Shown: positions 14,702-21,578 of the stretch, one piece after another
How positions within the stretch are numbered: position 1 is the stretch's first letter
Layout of the letters: every line of letters starts with the position of its first letter
Source: JAZDEL01 sp043820655
GTDB lineage: Archaea > Iainarchaeota > Iainarchaeia > Iainarchaeales > JAZDEL01
Length of the DNA: 29,067 nucleotides
Reading direction: 5' to 3'
Assembly: GCA_043820655.1 (NCBI GenBank)
Contig: JBDRDO010000058.1
Span: 1-29,067 of the forward strand
Notes under the pieces: generated by a model
What the model was told of the DNA's origin: nothing
Seen by the model: the letters and a program-made list of their open reading frames with translations, nothing else
Database searches by the model: none
Position numbers and translations under genes: made by a program

Positions 14702-15316
14702 ATGGCAAAGGTAATGGAAAAGATAGTTGCGGTTCCCGCAGGGTTTAATGCAGAGGTCAATGGAATGAATGTAAGCATTAAGAAAGGGGACAAATCAGCG
14801 GAGAGGACATTCAAGGCGAGAAATGTGAAAATTGAAAAGCGCGGAGAGGAGATTATGGTTACGGCAAAGGACGCGAGGAAGAAGAACCTTGCCACGGCAA
14901 ATACAATCGCCTCGCACATAAGGAATATGATTACAGGATTGGAGAAGGATTATGTTTACAGGCTTGAGGTTGTGTTTTCGCACTTTCCAATGAATATTGC
15001 GGTTAAGGGCAATGTTGTTGAAATCAATAATCTTGCAGGGGCAAAGCAGGCAAGGATTTCAAAAATTATGGGAGATACAAAAGTTGTTGTTAAGGGCAAG
15101 GACATTACTGTGAGCGGCAGTGACAAGGAGGCTGTGGGGCAGACCGCGGCAAACTTTGAGAATGTGACAAAGGTTAAGGGAAAGGACATAAGGATTTTCC
15201 AGGACGGGATTTATATTGTTGAGAAGCCCAAGACAGGGGCTGCTGCGGTTGCTGAGAAGGCAGAGGATGCCGCCAGGGCCGAGAAAAAGAATGATGACAG
15301 GAAAGGTGGCAAATAA
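14702..15316 (+). CDS. rpl6: Ribosomal protein uL6
   Basis: 204 aa from ATG 14702, ten bases after uS8. uL6 has two related domains and sits near the sarcin-ricin loop where elongation factors bind. Domain 1 is about residues 1-80. Domain 2 has YVYRLEVVFSHFPMNIAVKG, then KVVVKGKDITVSGSDKEAVG and KGKDIRIFQDGIYIVEKP. About 28 extra residues at the end (AEKAEDAARAEKKNDDRKGG) form an Ala/Glu/Lys tail. The TAATG junction overlaps eL32. Confidence 0.96.
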   Translation: MAKVMEKIVAVPAGFNAEVNGMNVSIKKGDKSAERTFKARNVKIEKRGEEIMVTAKDARKKNLATANTIASHIRNMITGLEKDYVYRLEVVFSHFPMNIAVKGNVVEINNLAGAKQARISKIMGDTKVVVKGKDITVSGSDKEAVGQTAANFENVTKVKGKDIRIFQDGIYIVEKPKTGAAAVAEKAEDAARAEKKNDDRKGGK

Positions 15317-15999
15317 TGGCTAAGGAAAAAGGAAAGGTTAAGGGCAAGGCAAAGGCTGAAGTAAAGCCGAAGGCGGCTGTGAAGCCGGCTGTAAAAGCCA
15401 TGCCAAAGGCTGAAGTTAAGCAGGCTGCGCCAAAAGTTGAGGTTAAAAAGGACGATAAGAAATCCGATAAAAAGGCTGGCGGGAAGGACAGGCCTGCCGA
15501 GCCAGCAGCGAGGCAGTCCACATCACGCGCGGATGTGTCCGCGCAAAGGCGTGAGGAAAGAAGGGCAAAGGTCGGCAGGGTTGTGTCAGAAAGGCCGAAG
15601 AGGAGCGATGAGGTTAAGAAACTTGCCGCGGAAATAAGGAAGAACAAAAATAAAAAGCCGATTTTCAGGGGAAGGTTCGGGAAGAAATGGATGAGAAAGA
15701 AGAGCAAGGCAAAGTGGAACAAATGGCGCGTAACCCGCGGGATTGACATCAGGCACAATGCCGAGGACGGCGCAATGCCGAAGCCGGGATACGGAACCGC
15801 ACGCGAATTGAAATTTATGCACCCCTCGGGATATGAGGATGTGCTTGTAAGGAATGTTACTGAAATTAAGGCAATCGGGGCTGCGAAAGGAAAGGGGAAT
15901 GAAAAGGCAGTGAGGATTGCATCAGGTGTTGGGAGAAAAAAGAGGAATGAAATAATTGTGATTGCGAATAAGATGAAACTGAAGGTGATTAACGCATAG
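15316..15999 (+). CDS. rpl32e: Ribosomal protein eL32 with long N-terminal extension
   Basis: 227 aa. The eL32 domain begins near residue 110 (KKPIFRGRFGKKWMRKKSKA, then KWRVTRGIDIRHNAEDGAMP) and runs to the end, as in normal archaeal homologues. The first ~110 residues are extra: a Lys/Ala/Val/Pro repeat region (residues 1-55) and then a segment containing palindromic repeat copy D (STSRADVSAQ). A 20-bp stretch (15443-15462) is identical to one in the uS3 tail. eL32 binds 23S rRNA on the solvent side; the extension is likely disordered. Confidence 0.95.
   Translation: MAKEKGKVKGKAKAEVKPKAAVKPAVKAMPKAEVKQAAPKVEVKKDDKKSDKKAGGKDRPAEPAARQSTSRADVSAQRREERRAKVGRVVSERPKRSDEVKKLAAEIRKNKNKKPIFRGRFGKKWMRKKSKAKWNKWRVTRGIDIRHNAEDGAMPKPGYGTARELKFMHPSGYEDVLVRNVTEIKAIGAAKGKGNEKAVRIASGVGRKKRNEIIVIANKMKLKVINA
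15491..15544 (-). repeat. Partial palindromic repeat copy D, translated inside eL32
   Basis: The hairpin GCGCGGA-TGTG-TCCGCGC (15527-15544) has the same stem as hairpin 1 of copy C, and the context ATCACGCGCGGAT...TCCGCGCA is shared. A longer imperfect stem, GGCCTGCC with GGCAGTCC (15491-15518), could be a decayed hairpin 2. The reading frame is the same as in uL3: SRADVSAQ here, SRADPSAQ there. Confidence 0.65.
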
Positions 16000-16025
16000 C
16001 ATTTTGCCTGCGGAAAGGTGTGAAT

Positions 16026-16466
16026 ATGGACCCCGGAAAACTTAAGAGAATGGCTGCGCAAATCCTGAAAGTGGGAAAGAGCAAGGTCTGGATGAACCCC
16101 GAGGAAAGGGAAAAGATAAGCGAAAGCATGACAAAGGAAGATGTCCGCGGGCTTATTGCGGAGGGGCTTGTCAAAAAGAGCAGGGCAAACGAGCACAGCA
16201 GGGGCATGGCAAGAAAACTGCACGAGAAAAAGAAGAAGGGCAGGAAGAGGGGCAGCGGAAAACGCACAGGCACAAAGAAGGCACGTGTTAAGAAAAAGGC
16301 ATCCTGGATTAAGAATGTAAGGGCACAGAGGAAGAAGCTTGCGGAGCTCAAAAAGAGCGGCGTGAAGGGGCCGAAGGCATACAGCAAGATGTACAAGATG
16401 ATTAAGGGCAATTATTTCAGGGGAAAGAAATACCTTGAGATCTATGTAAAGGGGGAGAAAAAGTGA
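16026..16466 (+). CDS. rpl19e: Ribosomal protein eL19
   Basis: 146 aa from ATG 16026, with AAAGGTGA just upstream (the GTG at 16020 lies in that site). eL19 has an N-terminal globular part and long basic helices, and contributes to a bridge between the subunits. LKRMAAQILKVGKSKVWMNP, RGRKRGSGKRTGTKKARV-like basic stretch and AYSKMYKMIKGNYFRGKKYL are family hallmarks. Length is normal. GTGA overlap with uL18. Confidence 0.96.
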   Translation: MDPGKLKRMAAQILKVGKSKVWMNPEEREKISESMTKEDVRGLIAEGLVKKSRANEHSRGMARKLHEKKKKGRKRGSGKRTGTKKARVKKKASWIKNVRAQRKKLAELKKSGVKGPKAYSKMYKMIKGNYFRGKKYLEIYVKGEKK

Positions 16467-16984
16467 GCCACACATCAACATACGAAACGCCGTTCCGGCG
16501 CAGAAGGGAGGACAAGACAAATTACGTAAAGAGGTTTGCAATGCTTAAGTCGGGCATGCCAAGGTTAGTTGTAAGGAAGAGCAACAACACAACAATTGTC
16601 CAGCTTGCGGAGTTTGTTGAGAAGGGAGATGTTATGCTTGCTGTGGCGAATTCACATGAGCTTAAGGCGCTTGGATGGAAAGGGCACGGCGGGAACCTTC
16701 CCGCGGCATACCTTACGGGAATGCTTTGCGGTAAAAGGGCGCTTGACGGGAAATTTAAGGGCAATGAAGGCGGGGTTATTGCGGATATTGGCCTGAACAC
16801 GCCTGTGCACGGCTCAAGGGTTTTTGCCGCAATTAAGGGCGCGATCGATGCAGGGCTTAAGGTTAAGTGCGACGAGAAGGCGTTTCCCGCAGAGGACAGG
16901 ATAGGTGGGAAGCATATTTCAGATGATGTTGCGGCACAGTTTTCCGCGGTTAAGGATGCGATTGCAAAGAAAGGTGATAAATGA
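16463..16984 (+). CDS. rpl18: Ribosomal protein uL18
   Basis: 173 aa from GTG 16463 within the GTGA overlap with eL19. uL18 binds 5S rRNA with uL5 and anchors it in the central protuberance. FRRRREDKTNYVKRFAMLKS, PRLVVRKSNNTTIVQ and GLNTPVHGSRVFAAIKGAID are typical, and the archaeal C-terminal helix (RIGGKHISDDV) is present. ATGA overlap with uS5. Confidence 0.97.
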   Translation: MSHTSTYETPFRRRREDKTNYVKRFAMLKSGMPRLVVRKSNNTTIVQLAEFVEKGDVMLAVANSHELKALGWKGHGGNLPAAYLTGMLCGKRALDGKFKGNEGGVIADIGLNTPVHGSRVFAAIKGAIDAGLKVKCDEKAFPAEDRIGGKHISDDVAAQFSAVKDAIAKKGDK

Positions 16985-17709
16985 TGGCTGAACAGGCAAG
17001 AACAGGCAGAGGGCGCCCCCCGCAGAGTAGGGGCAGAAGGCCGCGCAAAACTGCGGAAGAGGAGAGGGTTGATACAATTGACAAGAGGGCAAGGGACCTT
17101 GAGACATGGGTTCCGAAAACAGAGCTCGGCAAGAAAGTACAGCGCGGGGAAATTGAGACAATCGCCCAGCTGTTCGAGCAGAATGCCAAGGTAATGGAAT
17201 CCGAAATAGTTGACACGCTTATTCCCGAGATGTTTGAGGAAATGGTTGATTTCAAAAAAACCTCAAAGGTCAGGCGCGCAGGCAGGATGTTCAGGTTCAG
17301 GGTCACTATGCTTGTGGGAGATGGCAACGGGCATTTGGGATTGGGAACCGCAACTGACAAGGAAAGGTGGCCTGCGGTAAGAAAAGCCACAAAGAAGGCG
17401 AAGCTTCATATGGTTAGCATAAGAAGGGGCTGCGGCTCATGGGAGTGCACATGCGGAACAGGGCATTCCGTGCCTTTTAAAGTAGAGGGGAAATCCTCAA
17501 GCATACGCGTGACACTGCTTCCCGCACCGCGCGGAACAGGGTTAGTGGTTGGCAGAAACATAAAGAATGTAATGAAGTTCGCGGGGGTGCAGGATGTGTG
17601 GTCACAGACAAAGGGCAACACAAGAAGCACGCTTGATTTTGTTTCTGCCGCAGTTGATGCGCTTGCGCAGACAACAAAAATGCGCGGCGGTTCAGGAGAT
17701 AAGAGGTGA
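16981..17709 (+). CDS. rps5: Ribosomal protein uS5
   Basis: 242 aa; ATG 16981 overlaps the uL18 stop, and ATG 16984 is equally possible. uS5 helps form the mRNA entry channel and affects decoding accuracy. The double-stranded RNA-binding domain lies at about residues 85-150 (VGDGNGHLGLGTATDKERWP), followed by the archaeal RRGCGSWECTCGTGHSVPF and the C-terminal domain GTGLVVGRNIKNVMKFAGVQ. The first 25 residues are an Arg/Pro/Gly-rich lead. Confidence 0.97.
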   Translation: MMAEQARTGRGRPPQSRGRRPRKTAEEERVDTIDKRARDLETWVPKTELGKKVQRGEIETIAQLFEQNAKVMESEIVDTLIPEMFEEMVDFKKTSKVRRAGRMFRFRVTMLVGDGNGHLGLGTATDKERWPAVRKATKKAKLHMVSIRRGCGSWECTCGTGHSVPFKVEGKSSSIRVTLLPAPRGTGLVVGRNIKNVMKFAGVQDVWSQTKGNTRSTLDFVSAAVDALAQTTKMRGGSGDKR

Positions 17710-17713
17710 TTAA

Positions 17714-18175
17714 ATGTATGCTGCGGTAAGGATAAGGGGCGATATCGGAATAATGGGGGAGATTCTTGACACCCTTAAAATGCTCAGGCTGCACAGGACA
17801 AATCATCTTGTGGTTCTTGAGGAGAATGCCGTGGCAAAGGGCATGCTGAAGAAGACTTCCGATTACCTCACATACGGGGAGATAGACAAGGAAAGTTTCG
17901 TAAAGGTTATGGAGAAGCGTGGAAGGCTCCCCGGAAACAGGAGGCTTGATGCGGAATTTTACAAGGCACAAAAGGTCAAGGGCGCGGAGGAGATTGTTGA
18001 TGCCGTGCTTAGCGGGAAGAAAAAGCTTTCCGATTTTGGGATTAAGCCTGTGTTTAGGCTCAGGCCGCCGAGCAAGGGATTTGAAAGGGCGGGAATAAAG
18101 AAAAGTTTCGTTGTCAACGGAGCGCTTGGATACAGGGGAAAGGAAATAAATAAGCTTATAGGAAAAATGATTTGA
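17714..18175 (+). CDS. rpl30: Ribosomal protein uL30
   Basis: 153 aa, the long archaeal form of uL30. The uL30 fold is at residues 1-60 (AAVRIRGDIGIMGEILDTLK, LHRTNHLVVL), and the archaeal C-terminal part has FRLRPPSKGFERAGIKKSF and GALGYRGKEINKLIGKMI. It binds 23S rRNA domain II on the solvent face. It lies four bases after the uS5 stop, with AAGAGGTGA as ribosome binding site. Confidence 0.97.
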   Translation: MYAAVRIRGDIGIMGEILDTLKMLRLHRTNHLVVLEENAVAKGMLKKTSDYLTYGEIDKESFVKVMEKRGRLPGNRRLDAEFYKAQKVKGAEEIVDAVLSGKKKLSDFGIKPVFRLRPPSKGFERAGIKKSFVVNGALGYRGKEINKLIGKMI

Positions 18176-18187
18176 CAGGGTGTTTGA

Positions 18188-18706
18188 ATGGTTGTGAGAA
18201 GGGACAAAAAGAAAATTAAATTGCGCGGTCAGCGCTATCATGGCGGAGGGAACACAAAGAACAGGCGGGGTGCGGGCTGCCGTGGAGGAAGGGGAAGGGC
18301 GGGCTCACACAAACATAAGTTCAGCAAATATTATGGCGATTACGGAATGAAGAGAAAGCTGAAGGCAAAGAAGAAGGGCACAGCGCTGAACATTTGCGGC
18401 CTTGAGAATGTTATCGAAAGGCTTTCCGCGAAAAAGGAAGTTGAGAAAGAGGGCGCCCTTATTGTCATTGACGGCAGGGAACTTGGAATTGAAAAGATCC
18501 TCGGAATGGGCATGATTAAGGAAAAGGTCCTGCTCAGGAATGTCATGGTCAGCAGGCGCGCAAAGGAAGCGGTTGAGAAGGCCGGCGGAAAGGTCGAGGG
18601 AATTGATGAATTTGAGGAAGCCGAAAATTCAGAGGATGAAGCAACAGAGGGGAAAGACAGTGCTTCCGCGCCTGAAAATAAACCTAAAAAGGAGGCAGAC
18701 AAATAA
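18188..18706 (+). CDS. rpl15: Ribosomal protein uL15
   Basis: 172 aa. uL15 is a late assembly protein with an extended Arg/Gly-rich N-terminus threaded through 23S rRNA. KIKLRGQRYHGGGNTKNRRG and RGGRGRAGSHKHKFSKYYGD at residues 10-50 and the globular part near residues 75-135 fit the archaeal family. The last ~35 residues are acidic (EFEEAENSEDEATEGKDS), an unusual charge for this protein. TAATG overlap with secY. Confidence 0.96.
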   Translation: MVVRRDKKKIKLRGQRYHGGGNTKNRRGAGCRGGRGRAGSHKHKFSKYYGDYGMKRKLKAKKKGTALNICGLENVIERLSAKKEVEKEGALIVIDGRELGIEKILGMGMIKEKVLLRNVMVSRRAKEAVEKAGGKVEGIDEFEEAENSEDEATEGKDSASAPENKPKKEADK

Positions 18707-20157
18707 TGGATGTCCTCAGTATTTTTGAGCCTTTTTACAAGATACTTCCCGAAGTCAAGCAGCCCGAGGTTAAGCCAACGCTTAACAGGAGGCTATTGTG
18801 GACCGCGGGAATTCTTGTGCTGTTTTTCATAATGGGAAACATTGCGGTTATAGGGCTTGACGGGGCAACTGCCGGAAACCTTGAGCAATTGCAGGTTATA
18901 CTTGCAAGCAAGATAGGCACAATTCTGACTGTGGGGATAGGCCCGATTGTGCTTGCGTCAATTATACTTCAATTGCTTGTGGGGGGGAAGATACTTAATA
19001 TTGACCTTTCGGATCCAAAAGACAAGGCAAGGTTCAGCTCCCTGCAGAAGCTGTTTGCGGTTGTGCTTTGTTTTTTTGAGGCGGGCGTGTATGTGGTGAG
19101 CGGGTTTTTGCTTCCCGCAGAGGGAATGTTTTTCTTTGTTGTTTTGCAGGTTGCGCTCGGCGCAATACTGCTTATGTACCTTGATGAGGTTGTTAGCAAA
19201 TGGGGAATCGGTTCGGGAATCGGCCTGTTTATTGCGGGAGGGGTTAGCGAGGCGGTTATATGGAGGATGTTTAACCCCTTTGACCTTGCGGGGGAGCAGA
19301 TTGTTTTCTGGGCAGGCGGGCAGGGGCTGTTCTGGCTGTTCATTCAGACCATTAGCCAGAATCTGCTTGGCGCGCTGATTTATCTTTTGCCGTTTATTTT
19401 TATGCTTGTTGTTTTCTTTGTTGTTGTGTTTGCCGAGGGCATGCATGTTAACATCCCGATTACAATGGGCAGGCGCGGCACGGGGGGCAGGTTCCCTGTT
19501 AAGTTCCTTTATGTTTCCAACATCCCCGTGATTTTGGCTGTTGCGCTTTTTGCAAATGTAAGGATGTGGACGACAATGGGGGCAGGCCTGCCTTATGTGG
19601 GATGGTTCCTTGACAGGATAGGGCAGACTGTAATTCCGCCGTACAACCTTGTCAGCGACATACTCCTGCAAATAGGGGCTGCATTTTCAGGGGGGGCAAA
19701 CGGCATTATGGTATTTGCTTCCGCAACTGCGGGCGAATTTATGCAGAGCATTTTTACTCTTCAGTTTGTGGGAATCGGCGGGAGCCTTATACATGCATTC
19801 CTTTACCTAGTCATACTTATAGTTGCATGCGTGATTTTCGGGAAGTTCTGGGTTGAGATGGGCGGGCAGGGTGCCGAGGCGGTTTCAAACCAGCTCAATA
19901 AATCCGGGATGTACATACCCGGATTCAGGCGTGACCCGAGAATCATAAGGCAGGTGCTTGAAAGGTATATTCCCCCAATCAGCATACTTGGCTCGGCATT
20001 TGTGGGGCTGCTTGCGGGATTTGCGGATTTGACAGGCGCGCTTGGCTCGGGCACGGGAATACTGCTGACAGTGGGGATTGTTTATCGTTTGTATGAGGAG
20101 CTTGCAAAGGCACAGTTGATGGAGATGCATCCTGTGTTGGGGAGGCTGCTTGGATGA
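18706..20157 (+). CDS. secY: Preprotein translocase subunit SecY
   Basis: 483 aa with ten hydrophobic segments. SecY forms the membrane channel for protein export and membrane insertion and is the SRP-ribosome docking partner. Support comes from the N-terminal PEVKPTLNRRLLWTAGILVL, a gating/plug region near residue 45-70, the cytosolic MGRRGTGGRFPVKFLYVSNI loop, and GGQGAEAVSNQLNKSGMYIPGFRRDPR before the last helices. The protein ends MEMHPVLGRLLG. A second copy of these 12 codons plus stop lies at 20287-20325. Last gene of the uL3-uL15 run; adenylate kinase, often next in archaea, is absent. Confidence 0.98.
   Translation: MDVLSIFEPFYKILPEVKQPEVKPTLNRRLLWTAGILVLFFIMGNIAVIGLDGATAGNLEQLQVILASKIGTILTVGIGPIVLASIILQLLVGGKILNIDLSDPKDKARFSSLQKLFAVVLCFFEAGVYVVSGFLLPAEGMFFFVVLQVALGAILLMYLDEVVSKWGIGSGIGLFIAGGVSEAVIWRMFNPFDLAGEQIVFWAGGQGLFWLFIQTISQNLLGALIYLLPFIFMLVVFFVVVFAEGMHVNIPITMGRRGTGGRFPVKFLYVSNIPVILAVALFANVRMWTTMGAGLPYVGWFLDRIGQTVIPPYNLVSDILLQIGAAFSGGANGIMVFASATAGEFMQSIFTLQFVGIGGSLIHAFLYLVILIVACVIFGKFWVEMGGQGAEAVSNQLNKSGMYIPGFRRDPRIIRQVLERYIPPISILGSAFVGLLAGFADLTGALGSGTGILLTVGIVYRLYEELAKAQLMEMHPVLGRLLG
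20119..20157 (+). repeat. secY 3'-end repeat, copy 1 (functional)
   Basis: The last 12 codons and TGA of secY. Copy 2 (20287-20325) encodes the same residues and stop, with six base differences, all synonymous (Leu and Gly codons). The copies are 168 nt apart, a multiple of three. Confidence 0.85.
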
Positions 20158-20184
20158 CAGCGGAATGCAATCATGTGGATTATC

Positions 20185-20265
20185 GGGCTGTCGCAGACAG
20201 CCCACATGCTCCGGACCGCCCTATTTTGGCCGCGCCAAAATGGGCGCAATTGGCTACAGCCAATT
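20185..20265 (+). repeat. Palindromic repeat copy B (after secY)
   Basis: Hairpin 1 is GGGCTGTC-GCA-GACAGCCC (20185-20203). Hairpin 2 is ATTTTGGC-CGC-GCCAAAAT (20223-20241). Hairpin 3 is AATTGGC-TACA-GCCAATT (20248-20265). Same orientation as copy A. The linker before hairpin 2 (TCCGGACCGCCCT) matches copy C in reverse (TCCGTGCCGCCCG), and GGGCGC separates hairpins 2 and 3. The hairpin 3 stem differs from copy A by a paired C-G to T-A change. It lies between the two secY 3' ends. Confidence 0.85.
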
Positions 20266-20286
20266 TGCGCGCCTACGGAATGGCGC

Positions 20287-20325
20287 ATGGAGATGCATCC
20301 TGTGCTTGGAAGGCTTTTGGGATGA
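20287..20325 (+). pseudogene. Displaced second copy of the secY 3' end
   Basis: Reads MEMHPVLGRLLG then TGA in the same frame as secY. No stop separates it from the true secY stop at 20155-20157, apart from that stop itself. Six of 39 bases differ from copy 1, none changing an amino acid, so both versions evolved as coding sequence. It has no complete gene of its own and looks like the remnant of a replaced or interrupted secY. Confidence 0.75.
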
Positions 20326-20375
20326 TTGCAAAACACGGGAAAAGTGAGGCATATGAAGGTTAAAAAAGGTATCGG

Positions 20376-20393
20376 GGCGGAAAACTATAAGGA
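20376..20393 (+). promoter_or_regulatory. TATA box candidate before the DUF106 gene
   Basis: GGCGGAAAACTATAAGG contains a purine-rich BRE and CTATAAG. A start near 20414 would give a short leader including GAGAGG (20425-20430) before ATG 20438. Confidence 0.4.
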
Positions 20394-20437
20394 AAGCGCG
20401 GAATCCCCCAATTTCACGCATTTTGAGAGGTTTTAAG

Positions 20438-20980
20438 ATGTTCATTAGCCCCCAGATTGACATTGTGGTTATCGTATTCGTGCTTTCAGTAGTGTCGAAC
20501 ATACTGCAGAAGAAATTCGGGAAAAGGGACGAGATGAAGGCAATGCAGAATACAATGAAGACGCATCAGACAAGGATGCGCGAGCTCGCGGGAAAGGACG
20601 ACCATAAATCAAAGCGCGAGATGGCACAGATTGAAACTGAAATGGCGGAGCAGATGGGCGTTATGATGAGCGGAATGAAAAGAACAATGCTTATATCCCT
20701 GCCGCTCTGGCCGGTTTTCTTTGTAATAAAGGACATGTATGAGCAGTACAATTTCCCCCTGCCTGTGCCTATCCCGTGGTTTGGGAATCTGACTGCGGGC
20801 GCAATCGGAATCGGAATTCCCTTTGAACTTCCTTTTTTGGGGATGGATTTTGGAATAATGCTTTTTAGCCAGACCAGCTGGCTCGGATGGTATTTCCTTT
20901 GTTTCCTGATTTTCAGCATGCTGATTAACAAGGGAATTGATTTTTACAGCAGGAGGTTTTCCAATGCCGACGCCAAGTGA
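20438..20980 (+). CDS. YidC/Oxa1-like membrane insertase (DUF106)
   Basis: 180 aa from ATG 20438, with GAGAGG seven bases upstream. An in-frame ATG at 20354 (after GTGAGG) would add 28 residues but lies before the TATA box. The protein has one N-terminal membrane helix, a cytosolic Lys/Met-rich coiled coil (KAMQNTMKTHQTRMRELAGK to MAEQMGVMMSGMKR), then two or three helices. That is the layout of archaeal DUF106 proteins, distant YidC/Oxa1/EMC3 relatives that help insert membrane proteins. Its position after secY in a ribosomal cluster is usual in archaea. It overlaps eL34 by 17 bases. Confidence 0.9.
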   Translation: MFISPQIDIVVIVFVLSVVSNILQKKFGKRDEMKAMQNTMKTHQTRMRELAGKDDHKSKREMAQIETEMAEQMGVMMSGMKRTMLISLPLWPVFFVIKDMYEQYNFPLPVPIPWFGNLTAGAIGIGIPFELPFLGMDFGIMLFSQTSWLGWYFLCFLIFSMLINKGIDFYSRRFSNADAK

Positions 20981-21305
20981 AAGGGGCAAGGAGAAAAAGA
21001 AGGTCCGTGTTCCCGGCGGCGGGGTTAGAACAAGGTACTTTACAGGCAAGGGCTCAAAACATGCCTGCGCGGTTTGTAAAAAGGCACTGCACGGAACTCC
21101 CCACGGCAGGAGAACCGCAGGCGTCAGGAAACTTGCAAAATCAAAAAGGAGACCGAGTGTTCCTTTCGGAGGGGTGCTTTGCACAGAGTGCAGGACGCAG
21201 GTATTTGAGGAAGCCGCAAAGGTCAAGTACGGCGGGAAAGAAGATGGAAAGGTCGGCCTGAAAATCAAGAAGTTTGTTTCTTCCGCAATGGGGGGGATGG
21301 AATAA
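20964..21305 (+). CDS. rpl34e: Ribosomal protein eL34
   Basis: 113 aa from ATG 20964, with AGGAGG (20951-20956) inside the previous gene. eL34 is an archaeal-eukaryotic large subunit protein. It begins with VPGGGVRTRYFTGKGSKHAC and carries C35, C38, C73 and C76 (CAVC, CTEC) for a zinc site. It is about 20 residues longer at the C-terminus than I would expect. TAATG overlap with eL14. Confidence 0.94.
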   Translation: MPTPSERGKEKKKVRVPGGGVRTRYFTGKGSKHACAVCKKALHGTPHGRRTAGVRKLAKSKRRPSVPFGGVLCTECRTQVFEEAAKVKYGGKEDGKVGLKIKKFVSSAMGGME

Positions 21306-21574
21306 TGGCTGCGATTGAAGTTGGAAGAATTTGCGTTAAAACGCGGGGAAGGGAAGCCGGCAAAAAGGCAGTTATTGTTGAGATGGGAAAGGAGTTTGCG
21401 ATTATTGACGGGCCTAAGGTCAGGAGAAGGAAGTGCAATATAAGGCACCTCTTCCCGACAGGGGAAACAGTTAAGATTGCGAAAGGCGCAAAGCACGAGG
21501 AAATTGTGAAGGTTATGGCTGCGGTTGCGGGAACTGCACCGGCAAAGGCTATAGGGGTTAAGGTTAAGGAGTGA
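21305..21574 (+). CDS. rpl14e: Ribosomal protein eL14
   Basis: 89 aa. Archaeal eL14 is an SH3-like protein of the large subunit. IEVGRICVKTRGREAGKKAV, FAIIDGPKVRRRKCNIRHLF and PTGETVKIAKGAKHEEI are diagnostic. Cytidylate kinase commonly lies between eL34 and eL14 in related archaeal clusters and is absent here. Next gene starts four bases after the stop. Confidence 0.95.
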   Translation: MAAIEVGRICVKTRGREAGKKAVIVEMGKEFAIIDGPKVRRRKCNIRHLFPTGETVKIAKGAKHEEIVKVMAAVAGTAPAKAIGVKVKE

Positions 21575-21578
21575 GATT

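Noticed and set aside
20354..20437. Upstream start (ATG 20354) for the DUF106 gene, or a separate small gene there
   Set aside because: It is in frame with DUF106, but lies before the TATA box at 20385-20393, and the extra 28 residues are polar and precede a membrane helix that normally starts the family.
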